Shown piece after piece: positions 20,216 to 26,738 of a DNA stretch of 34,945 nucleotides (positions are counted from its first letter, which is position 1; each line of letters begins with the position of its first letter). Source of the DNA: Cellulomonas gelida (GTDB lineage Bacteria > Actinomycetota > Actinomycetes > Actinomycetales > Cellulomonadaceae); contig NZ_BJLQ01000037.1 of assembly GCF_006538725.1 (NCBI RefSeq), positions 1 to 34,945 on the forward strand, written 5' to 3'. The translations under genes were made by a program, and so were the position numbers. A model generated the notes under the pieces. It was not told the origin of the DNA. It did no database searches and saw nothing but the letters and a program-made list of their open reading frames with translations.

Positions 20216-21016
20216 TCATCCTACTGACGGCTCGGCCTCGTCCTGCGGGGGGACCGGAACCTGGACGTCCGGCACCGGACGACCACCCGGCGCGGCCGTG
20301 CGCGGCTCGTCGGCCGCCGGCTGGGACTCGGTCACACCGGCCGCGATGCGCGCCTTCTGGGTGGCCGCGTACACGTCGACGTACTCCTGGCCGGACAGGC
20401 TCATGATCGCGTACATGATCTCGTCGGTGACCGAGCGCAGGATGAACCGGTCGTTCTCCATGCCCTTGTAGCGCGAGAAGTCGAGCGGTTCCCCCACGAC
20501 CATGCCGATGCGCATGACCTTCGGGATCCGCTTGCCGACGGGCTGGGCGATGTTTGTCCCGACCATGGCGACGGGGACCACGGGTGCCCCGGACTCGAGC
20601 GCGAGCCGCGCGATGCCCGTCTTGCCGCGGTAGAGCCGCCCGTCGGGGCTGCGCGTGCCCTCGGGGTAGATCCCGAACAGGTCGCCCTCCTCGAGCCGGC
20701 GCAGACCGGTGCGCAGCGCCGCCTCGCTCGCCTTGCCGCCACCACGGTCGACCGGGATGGTGCCGACGCCGCGCATGAAGCCCGCCGTCAACCGGCCCTT
20801 GAGGCCCCGCCCGGTGAAGTACTCCTGCTTGCCGATGAACACGAGCTCGCGGTCGAGCATGAGCGGCAGGAAGAACGAGTCGATGACAGCCAGGTGGTTG
20901 CTCGCGAGGATCGCCGGCCCGTCCGCGGGCACGTTGTGCTCGCCACGGATCCACGGCCGGTACACGAGGTGCAGCAACGGACCCACGAAGATCCGCTTCA
21001 TCAACCAGTAGAACAA
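20216..21016 (-). CDS. 1-acyl-sn-glycerol-3-phosphate acyltransferase (PlsC family)
   Basis: Transfers an acyl chain to lysophosphatidate or a similar acceptor at the inner membrane face. It has 266 residues from the chosen start. Catalytic motif NHLAVIDSFF (NHx4D), substrate motif YPEGTRSPDGRLYRGKTG and VVPVAMVGT are all intact. An N-terminal hydrophobic segment (FYWLMKRIFVGPLLHLVYRPW) precedes them, and a Pro/Glu-rich tail ends the protein. The TTG at 21016 has GGAAGG seven bases upstream; GTG 21034 and the inner ATG (MKRIFVG) are alternatives. The position upstream of the DAHP synthase and before the FadD15-type gene matches Rv2182c. It could be co-transcribed with pfp-aroG across a 150-bp gap, in which I see no hairpin of note. 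Confidence 0.85.
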   Translation of the reverse strand: MFYWLMKRIFVGPLLHLVYRPWIRGEHNVPADGPAILASNHLAVIDSFFLPLMLDRELVFIGKQEYFTGRGLKGRLTAGFMRGVGTIPVDRGGGKASEAALRTGLRRLEEGDLFGIYPEGTRSPDGRLYRGKTGIARLALESGAPVVPVAMVGTNIAQPVGKRIPKVMRIGMVVGEPLDFSRYKGMENDRFILRSVTDEIMYAIMSLSGQEYVDVYAATQKARIAAGVTESQPAADEPRTAAPGGRPVPDVQVPVPPQDEAEPSVG

Positions 21017-21102
21017 GGGGTCACCTTCCTGCACCGTCGACGGTCCGGCCCGCCGGACGACCAGTCGGTCGCCACGGACCGTCGGGACCGCACGTCCGAC
21101 TC

Positions 21103-21108
21103 TAGAGT
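21103..21108 (+). promoter_or_regulatory. Leaderless -10 element for the two-TM protein
   Basis: TAGAGT, six bases before the ATG at 21115; no ribosome binding site. Confidence 0.6.
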
Positions 21109-21114
21109 GCTCTC

Positions 21115-21645
21115 ATGGCTCCTCGCTCCGACCGACCCGACGGGCGACCCGACGAACCGGTCGACGACGAACGGTGGGCCCGCATCGTCGCGGAGCTCGG
21201 CGACGTGGACTCCGCCGCCGACGCGACCGCCGCCGGAGGGCTCGACTTCCCGGTCGCGCCCGGCGTCGAGTCGCCGTTCGGCGACCGCTCGCGCGTCGTG
21301 CGACCGGCGGCGGGCGACCCGTCCGACCCGCTGGCGTCGGCGTCGGGACGGGACTGGGACGGCACCGCGCAGTACGACGAGGCGGAGAGCGGCGTCGACG
21401 AGCAGGAGGGCTTCGTGGCGCCCGACCCGGGCCCCGTGCTCGGCGGCGACCCGCTGCTGACCATGGCGTGGTTCGCCGCGGCCGGGATGCCGTTGCTCCT
21501 GCTCGTCCTGCTCATCGCGTGGCGCGACGCGCCCGCGGCGCTGATCCAGGCCGCGTGCGTCGTGTTCGTGCTCGGCGTCGCGGTGCTCGTGTGGCGCATG
21601 CCGCCGCGCCGCGAGCGTCAGGACGACGACGGCGCGGTCGTCTGA
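21115..21645 (+). CDS. Hypothetical membrane protein with two C-terminal TM helices
   Basis: 176 residues, not recognised. The first 115 are hydrophilic, acidic and rich in Asp, Ala and Pro; they include the helical DDERWARIVAELGDVDSAAD and then probably unstructured sequence. Two hydrophobic segments follow (about 121-141 MAWFAAAGMPLLLLVLLIAW and 148-164 IQAACVVFVLGVAVLVW), ending in a basic RMPPRRERQ stop-transfer and an acidic tail. Both ends are therefore predicted cytoplasmic. The gene stands between plsC (divergent) and glucokinase (convergent). Coding bias matches its neighbours, so it is likely real. No function is offered. Confidence 0.7.
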   Translation: MAPRSDRPDGRPDEPVDDERWARIVAELGDVDSAADATAAGGLDFPVAPGVESPFGDRSRVVRPAAGDPSDPLASASGRDWDGTAQYDEAESGVDEQEGFVAPDPGPVLGGDPLLTMAWFAAAGMPLLLLVLLIAWRDAPAALIQAACVVFVLGVAVLVWRMPPRRERQDDDGAVV

Positions 21646-21650
21646 GCTGC

Positions 21651-21677
21651 CGCCGCCCGGCCGTGCGCCGGGCGGCG
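21651..21677. terminator. Terminator hairpin between the two-TM gene and glucokinase
   Basis: An 11-bp perfect stem, CGCCGCCCGGC against GCCGGGCGGCG, with a 5-nt loop. It starts five bases after the first gene's stop and lies 30 bp from the convergent glucokinase stop. Confidence 0.75.
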
Positions 21678-21707
21678 TCCCGCGACCCATGGCGAGCGCC
21701 CGGTCGC

Positions 21708-22652
21708 CTACAGCCGCGCCAGGTCGGCCGCGCCGACGATGCCCGCGTCGTTGCCCATCGAGGCGATCACGATCGTCGCCTCAGGACGGTGGCCCCGAGC
21801 GGAGAGCTGCTCGGCGAAGCCCTTGCGCGCGGGCTCGAGCAGCAGGTCACCCGCAGCCGCGACACCGCCGCCGATGACGACCATCGCGGGGTCGAGCAGC
21901 GCGGCGACCGACGCCGCGCCCTCGCCGATCCACCGGCCGAGCTCGGCCAGGAGGTGCACCGCGAGCTCGTCGCCCTCCTCGGCCGCCTTCGTCACGTGCG
22001 GGCCGATGATCGCGTCCGCGCGACCGCCCGCGAGCTCGACGATCCGGCGGGCGCGGTCGGGGTAAGCCACGGCCGCGGCCTGGGCGTCACGCACGAGCGC
22101 GCTGCCCGACGCGTACTGCTCCCAGCAGCCCTCGTGCCCGCAGCCGCAGTAGTGCCCGCCCGGCACGACGCGCATGTGGCCGACCTCGGCCGCGACGCCC
22201 GCGAACCCGCGCACGAGTGCGCCGTTCGAGACGACCGCGCCGCCGAGCCCGGTCCCGATGGTGAGGGTCAGCATGTCGTCGACGTCGCGCGCGGAGCCGA
22301 ACCGGAACTCGGCCCAGCCCGCGGCGTTCGCGTCGTTCTCCACGACGATCTCGAGCTGGTTCCCGACGAGCGCCGCGACCTTGTCGCGCAGGGGGTACTC
22401 ACGCCACGCGATGTTGGGGGCGAACAGGACGCCCGAGCGGTCGGCGGCGACGAACCCCGCGGCGGCGAGCCCGATCGCCTGCACCGGGTACTGGGCGCTG
22501 AGCTCGGCGTACGCGTCGGCGATCGCGGCGTCGATGCTCGCCACGTCGTCCGGCTCGGTGTCGCGACGCGTCTGGGCCAGGATGCGGCCCTCGTCGTCCA
22601 CCACGCCGGCGGCGATCTTCGTCCCGCCGATGTCCACACCGATGGCGTGCAT
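21708..22652 (-). CDS. glk: Glucokinase, ROK family
   Basis: Phosphorylates glucose to glucose 6-phosphate. The 314 residues have the ATP-binding IGVDIGGTKIAAGVVD at the N terminus, the catalytic Asp in VVENDANAAGWAEF, TIGTGLGGAVV, and the ROK zinc site GHMRVVPGGHYCGCGHEGCWEQ with its three cysteines and histidine. The C terminus AAASVGG-type segment reads VAALLDPAMVVIGGGVAAAG. No N-terminal helix-turn-helix, so it is a kinase rather than a ROK repressor. In actinomycetes such enzymes may use polyphosphate as well as ATP; the sequence does not settle this. The ATG at 22652 has GGGAG upstream, and a TAGCGT (22710-22715, minus strand) could serve as -10. Divergent from the acyl-CoA ligase gene. 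Confidence 0.9.
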   Translation of the reverse strand: MHAIGVDIGGTKIAAGVVDDEGRILAQTRRDTEPDDVASIDAAIADAYAELSAQYPVQAIGLAAAGFVAADRSGVLFAPNIAWREYPLRDKVAALVGNQLEIVVENDANAAGWAEFRFGSARDVDDMLTLTIGTGLGGAVVSNGALVRGFAGVAAEVGHMRVVPGGHYCGCGHEGCWEQYASGSALVRDAQAAAVAYPDRARRIVELAGGRADAIIGPHVTKAAEEGDELAVHLLAELGRWIGEGAASVAALLDPAMVVIGGGVAAAGDLLLEPARKGFAEQLSARGHRPEATIVIASMGNDAGIVGAADLARL

Positions 22653-22810
22653 GCGTTCGTGCTCCCGAGATGAGTTGGTGGCTGATCGTGCGACCGACGG
22701 CGCAGGCTCACGCTAGCGCCATCGACCCGCACCGCCGCACGTGCGTCCGCGCGTGGCGACCCAGCGAGGCTAGCCCCCACGAGCGTCCCCTGAGTCGGAC
22801 GCACGTCCCG

Positions 22811-22816
22811 TATCCT
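22811..22816 (+). promoter_or_regulatory. Candidate -10 of the acyl-CoA ligase gene
   Basis: TATCCT about 35 bp before the ATG, giving a short leader with a GGAG ribosome binding site. No good -35 at 16-18 bp. Confidence 0.35.
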
Positions 22817-22850
22817 CGTCGGACCCGTCACCTCTGCCACTGGAGTCAGA

Positions 22851-24674
22851 ATGGTCGAGTTCAGCACCCCATTGCTCGTCGAGGTCGCTCCCGACCGCAA
22901 TCTCAACGACCTGTTCGCCGAGCGACTCGCCGCGGACCCGGACGGCGTCGTCATCGAGCACAAGACGGAGCAGAGCGGTCCGTGGATCCCCATCACCGCG
23001 CGCGAGCTCGACGCCGAGATCGCCGCGGTCGCCAAGGGTCTCGCTGCTCGGGGGGTCGAGCCCGGTGACCGCGTGGGCATCATGTCGCGCACGCGCTACG
23101 AGTGGTCGCTGCTCGACTGGGCGATCTGGGCGGCGGGGGCCGTCCCCGTCCCGCTGTACGAGACCTCGTCGGCGGAGCAGGTGTCGTGGATCCTCACGGA
23201 CGCCCACGTGACGCTCCTCGTGGTCGAGAGCGCCACGCACGCGGCGACGGTCGGCGAGGTCCGCGCGGACGTCCCGGACCTGCGCGAGGTGCTCGTCATC
23301 GACGACGGTGCGATCGACACGCTGGTCACCGCAGGGGCGGACGTCCCGGACGACGAGCTCGCGCGACGCCGCGGGCTCGCGGACCTGTCGAGCCTGGCGA
23401 CCGTGATCTACACGTCGGGCACGACCGGACGGCCCAAGGGCGTCGAGCTCACGCACGGCAACTTCTACGAGCTCACGGTCAACGCGGTCGAGGGGCTCAA
23501 GGAGGTCGTCTCCGACCCCGGTTCGCGCACGCTGCTGTTCATGCCGCTGGCGCACGTGTTCGCGCGCTTCATCCACGTCCTGTGCATCCCCGCCGGCGCG
23601 GTGCTCGGCCACTCCCCCGACACGCGCACGCTGATCGACGACCTCGGTTCGTTCCGGCCCACGTTCGTGCTCGCCGTGCCGCGCGTGTTCGAGAAGGTCT
23701 ACAACGGTGCCGAGCAGAAGGCCGCCGCCGGCGGCAAGGCGGCGATCTTCCAGCGCGCGGCGAAGACGTCGATCGTCTACTCCCGCGCGCTCGACGACCC
23801 GCGCGGCCCGAGCCCGTGGCTGCGGCTGCAGCACAAGGTGGCCGACGTCCTGGTGCTGCACAAGCTCCGGGCGCTGCTCGGCGGCCAGGCACGCTGGGCG
23901 ATCTCGGGCGGTGCGCCCCTCGGCGAGCGGCTCGGCCACTTCTACCGCGGTGTCGGCCTGCGCGTGCTCGAGGGGTACGGGCTCACCGAGACGACCGCAC
24001 CCGCGACGGTCAACCGTCCCGAGCGCACCAAGATCGGCTCGGTCGGCCTGCCGCTGCCCGGCTCCGCCGTGCGGATCGCCGACGACGGTGAGATCGAGGT
24101 CAAGGGCGTCCAGGTGTTCCGCGGCTACCACGGCAACTCCGAGGCGACCGCCGAGTCGCTCGAGGACGGCTGGTTCCGCACCGGCGACCTCGGCTCGCTG
24201 GACGACGAGGGCTTCCTGTTCATCACGGGCCGCAAGAAGGAGATCATCGTGACGGCCGGTGGCAAGAACGTCGCCCCCGCGGTCCTCGAGGACCGGCTCC
24301 GCGGCCACCCGGTGATCAGCCAGGTCGTCGTCGTCGGCGACCAGCGGCCGTACATCGGCGCGCTCGTCACGCTCGACGCCGAGGGTCTGCCCGGCTGGCT
24401 CGCGGCGCACGGCAAGCCCGAGCTCACGCTCGAGCAGGCCGCGCAGGACCCGGACGTGCTGGCCTCGATCGACAAGGCCGTCGCGCGCGCCAACAAGGCC
24501 GTCTCGCGTGCCGAGTCGATCCGCAAGTACCGCATCCTCCAGGGCGACCTGACGATCGCCAACGGCTACCTCACGCCCAAGCTGAGCGTGAAGCGCTCGC
24601 TCGTCCTCAAGGACTTCGAGGCCGACGTCGACGCGCTCTACGACCAGGGCGCGGGCGGGCACGACGTCGCCTGA
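22851..24674 (+). CDS. Long-chain fatty acid-CoA ligase (FadD15-like)
   Basis: Activates fatty acids to acyl-CoA through an acyl-adenylate. It has 607 residues, typical of the long-chain AMP-forming ligases. The P-loop is VIYTSGTTGRPKGVELTH. LLFMPLAHVFARF and the A5 motif GYGLTETTAP follow. Then come WFRTGDLGSLDDEGFLFITGRKKEIIVTAGGKNVAP, with the hinge Asp and linker Lys, and a C-terminal NGYLTPKLSVKRSLVLK with the catalytic-type Lys. There is no signal peptide; it acts at the cytoplasmic membrane face. ATG 22851 has GGAG at suitable spacing. Position and orientation match fadD15 (Rv2187). Chain-length preference is not readable. Confidence 0.92.
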   Translation: MVEFSTPLLVEVAPDRNLNDLFAERLAADPDGVVIEHKTEQSGPWIPITARELDAEIAAVAKGLAARGVEPGDRVGIMSRTRYEWSLLDWAIWAAGAVPVPLYETSSAEQVSWILTDAHVTLLVVESATHAATVGEVRADVPDLREVLVIDDGAIDTLVTAGADVPDDELARRRGLADLSSLATVIYTSGTTGRPKGVELTHGNFYELTVNAVEGLKEVVSDPGSRTLLFMPLAHVFARFIHVLCIPAGAVLGHSPDTRTLIDDLGSFRPTFVLAVPRVFEKVYNGAEQKAAAGGKAAIFQRAAKTSIVYSRALDDPRGPSPWLRLQHKVADVLVLHKLRALLGGQARWAISGGAPLGERLGHFYRGVGLRVLEGYGLTETTAPATVNRPERTKIGSVGLPLPGSAVRIADDGEIEVKGVQVFRGYHGNSEATAESLEDGWFRTGDLGSLDDEGFLFITGRKKEIIVTAGGKNVAPAVLEDRLRGHPVISQVVVVGDQRPYIGALVTLDAEGLPGWLAAHGKPELTLEQAAQDPDVLASIDKAVARANKAVSRAESIRKYRILQGDLTIANGYLTPKLSVKRSLVLKDFEADVDALYDQGAGGHDVA

Positions 24675-24716
24675 GCCTCGTCGCCTGCCCTGGGCGGCGC
24701 GCGGGAGCACGGTCGC

Positions 24717-24752
24717 AGCGGGCGGCGGGACCTGACGGTCTCGCCGCCCGCT
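24717..24752. terminator. Terminator hairpin between the acyl-CoA ligase gene and the four-cysteine gene
   Basis: A 16-bp stem with one mismatch, AGCGGGCGGCGGGACC against GGTCTCGCCGCCCGCT, and a TGAC loop. It lies between convergent genes. Confidence 0.85.
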
Positions 24753-24768
24753 GTCGTCCTCGCGGGTC

Positions 24769-25008
24769 TCAGCCTCCCTCGGCGAGCCGTAACGGTGGGA
24801 CGAGGTGCAGGTCGGCGAGCGTGCCGAGCGCGCGACGCTCCGCGTCGTCGAGCTCGAACGGCACCGGCGCGCGGCTGTCCCGCGCCGGTCGCCCTGGCTC
24901 ACGCGTGCGCTCCCGGTCCGCCCGTGCGGGCACCTCGAGGACGAACGTGACGACGCAGTCGGCGCAGGCGGCCGGACGAGCGGTGCACCCCTGGCAGTCG
25001 ATGATCAT
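24769..25008 (-). CDS. Four-cysteine mini-protein, function unknown
   Basis: 79 residues. The N terminus MIIDCQGCTARPAACADC holds Cys at 5, 8, 15 and 18 (CxxC-x6-CxxC), a pattern suited to binding one zinc or iron-sulfur centre. A strand VVTFVLEV, a charged linker, and FELDDAERRALGTLADLHLVPPLRL follow. I recall short proteins of this type near the Rv2191-like gene in other actinomycetes, with the same DDAERRAL...L..AGLVPPLR ending, but know of no assigned role. The ATG has TAGCGT seven bases upstream and no ribosome binding site. It is downstream of the NYN gene on the same strand, 62 bp away. The frame extends further upstream without support. Confidence 0.75.
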   Translation of the reverse strand: MIIDCQGCTARPAACADCVVTFVLEVPARADRERTREPGRPARDSRAPVPFELDDAERRALGTLADLHLVPPLRLAEGG

Positions 25009-25015
25009 GCGCCGG

Positions 25016-25021
25016 ACGCTA
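25016..25021 (-). promoter_or_regulatory. Leaderless -10 element for the four-cysteine gene
   Basis: TAGCGT on the minus strand, seven bases before the ATG. Confidence 0.5.
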
Positions 25022-25070
25022 GGGCGGACCACCGACACACGCTCCGGACCGGACACCGACCGTGCTGGGG

Positions 25071-26588
25071 TCAGGCGTGGTGCAGGCGCGCGACCAGGGT
25101 CGCGGACGGCACCACGTGCGCGCCGCGCGCCTCGACGTCGCGCGCGACCTCCTGGTCGCTCGTGACGACCACGACGACCCGCCCGGTCGGCTCGGCCTGG
25201 ACGAGCCGCCGGATGAGGTCGTCGGCGATCTCGCCCACCGAGAACCGGACCCGGATGCCCCGTGCGAGCGCGGTGGCCGGCAACGGCGTGGGCTGCCCGT
25301 CGAAGCAGCACGTGACCTCGGCGCCCGATCGCGCGGCCAGAGCCCCGAGCCCGTCGACCAGGAGACGGCGCTGCTGCTCGAGCGTGAGCTCGGGGTAGGC
25401 GGTCTTGGTGACGTTGTAGCCGTCGACGACGAGGTGCGCGCGCGGCTGGCGCAGGAGCTCGTCGAGCAGCTCCGGGTCGTCGACGAACCGCCCGCGCGAG
25501 CCGACGCGGCCGACCGCAGGGACCTGGGGCGGTGCCACGAGGTCGGCCGGCAGGTCGGTCGTGGGGGCGAGCGCGAGCTCGGAGCGCAGACCGCTCGCGG
25601 CGTCGACGATCGTGTCGAGCAGGAGCCGAACGCGGGCGTCGGCGAGCTTGCGTGCGACGCGGAGCTCGGCGCGCGCGGCGGTGCGTTCGGCATCGGCCGC
25701 GCGCCGCTCGTCGGTCGCGACCTCGAGCGCCGTCGCGGCCTCGTCGCGCGCCGTACGCGCCTGCTCGAGCAGCTCCTGCGCCTCGCTCAGCGCACGCCGG
25801 CCCTCCGCGCGCGCCCGGTCGGCGTCCGACCGCAGCCGTCGTGCCTGCTTGCGCAGCGTCGCGAGCTCCTCGTGCGCGCCGTCACGCTCCTCGCGCACAC
25901 GAGCCAGCTCGGCCGTGGCGCGGTCCAGATCGGCCTGCGACGGCCCGGGCCGCGCGGACCCGTGCGGCCCGGGCCCGTGCGGTGCGGACGCGGCGGGCGG
26001 CGGCACGAGCGGCTCCCACGGGCGGGCGTACAGCCACGCACCGGCCGCCGCGGCCAACGACGGCTCGAGGTCGCTCGACGCGTCGGCACGCGCGGGACGG
26101 TCGTCGACCGCGTCGTCGGGCACGCCGTCAGTCGTGGTGGGAGGCGTGCCGTCGCACGTGCCGGGGGCGCCCTCGTCGACCGTCGTGTCGTCGAGCGGCC
26201 CGTCCGCCGTCGTGTCCTGCGCCGTCTCCGCGATCGTGTCGCCGGTCGTCGCTGTCGTGGTGTCCGCTGCCGTGGTGTCCGCCGTCGTGGTGTCCGCTGC
26301 CGTGGTGTCCGCTGCCGTGTGCACCGCGACGTCCACGACTCCGAGGCGCGAGGCCAGGTCAGGGTGCTCCCCTGCCCAGGTGCGGCAGACGCGCGCCCTG
26401 AACGACTCCTCCTGCAACGCCGACCACAGCGGCACCGCACCGGCGACGGCGCGCTTCGCGGGCGCGAAGGCGGCCACGCGACGCAGCGTGGCGGGGACCG
26501 CGGCGGGGTCGTATCCGGCCAGCGTCCTGGCCGCCAGCGCGACGATCTCCGCGCGCAGCGCTGCTGGGATCTGCGCGTCGTCGGCCAT
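25071..26588 (-). CDS. NYN-domain (YacP/PIN-like) protein with coiled coil
   Basis: Probably an RNA-binding or RNA-cleaving protein. It has 505 residues. The N-terminal 90 residues are a helical domain (IPAALRAEIVALAARTLAGYDPAAVPATLRRVAAF). A Thr/Asp/Ala-rich low-complexity stretch containing ADTT repeats follows (about 90-125), then more disordered sequence. A long predicted coiled coil comes next (from about 225, rich in RARAEGRRALSEAQELLEQ-like heptads). The C-terminal NYN domain (about 386-505) has LVVDGYNVTKTAYPELTLEQ, a CCFDGQ strand, the acidic EIADDLIRRL and VVVVTSDQEVARDVEARGA. Those aspartates match the NYN/PIN catalytic pattern. Initiation is leaderless. It is divergent from the exonuclease/UvrC-like gene. 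The RNA target is unknown. Confidence 0.82.
   Translation of the reverse strand: MADDAQIPAALRAEIVALAARTLAGYDPAAVPATLRRVAAFAPAKRAVAGAVPLWSALQEESFRARVCRTWAGEHPDLASRLGVVDVAVHTAADTTAADTTTADTTAADTTTATTGDTIAETAQDTTADGPLDDTTVDEGAPGTCDGTPPTTTDGVPDDAVDDRPARADASSDLEPSLAAAAGAWLYARPWEPLVPPPAASAPHGPGPHGSARPGPSQADLDRATAELARVREERDGAHEELATLRKQARRLRSDADRARAEGRRALSEAQELLEQARTARDEAATALEVATDERRAADAERTAARAELRVARKLADARVRLLLDTIVDAASGLRSELALAPTTDLPADLVAPPQVPAVGRVGSRGRFVDDPELLDELLRQPRAHLVVDGYNVTKTAYPELTLEQQRRLLVDGLGALAARSGAEVTCCFDGQPTPLPATALARGIRVRFSVGEIADDLIRRLVQAEPTGRVVVVVTSDQEVARDVEARGAHVVPSATLVARLHHA
26254..26313 (-). repeat. 15-bp tandem repeat, four copies, inside the NYN gene
   Basis: Unit GYCGTGGTGTCCGCY on the plus strand, encoding Ala/Thr-Asp-Thr-Thr-Ala on the coding strand. 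Units alternate between two versions. It falls in a disordered linker, so length changes in steps of five residues would be tolerated. Confidence 0.8.
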
Positions 26589-26594
26589 GCGGTC

Positions 26595-26600
26595 ACCCTA
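26595..26600 (-). promoter_or_regulatory. Leaderless -10 element for the NYN gene
   Basis: TAGGGT on the minus strand, six bases before the ATG. Confidence 0.55.
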
Positions 26601-26725
26601 GGCCGCGGTGCGCGGCGTCGCGCGCACGGCCGCGCCGTCCGACGACGCCCGACGGCCGGGCGCGCTCTGCGCGCCGTTCGCGACACGCGGACCGATGCCG
26701 CGCGAGGCGTGTCGGACAGCGCGGG

Positions 26726-26731
26726 TACCGT
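26726..26731 (+). promoter_or_regulatory. Leaderless -10 element for the exonuclease/UvrC-like gene
   Basis: TACCGT, seven bases before the ATG at 26739; no ribosome binding site. Confidence 0.5.
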
Positions 26732-26738
26732 CACCGGC

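Noticed and set aside
22770..24902. 710-residue open frame antisense to the acyl-CoA ligase gene
   Set aside because: Shadow of the ligase on the other strand, composed mostly of Arg, Asp, Gly and Val, without recognisable motifs.
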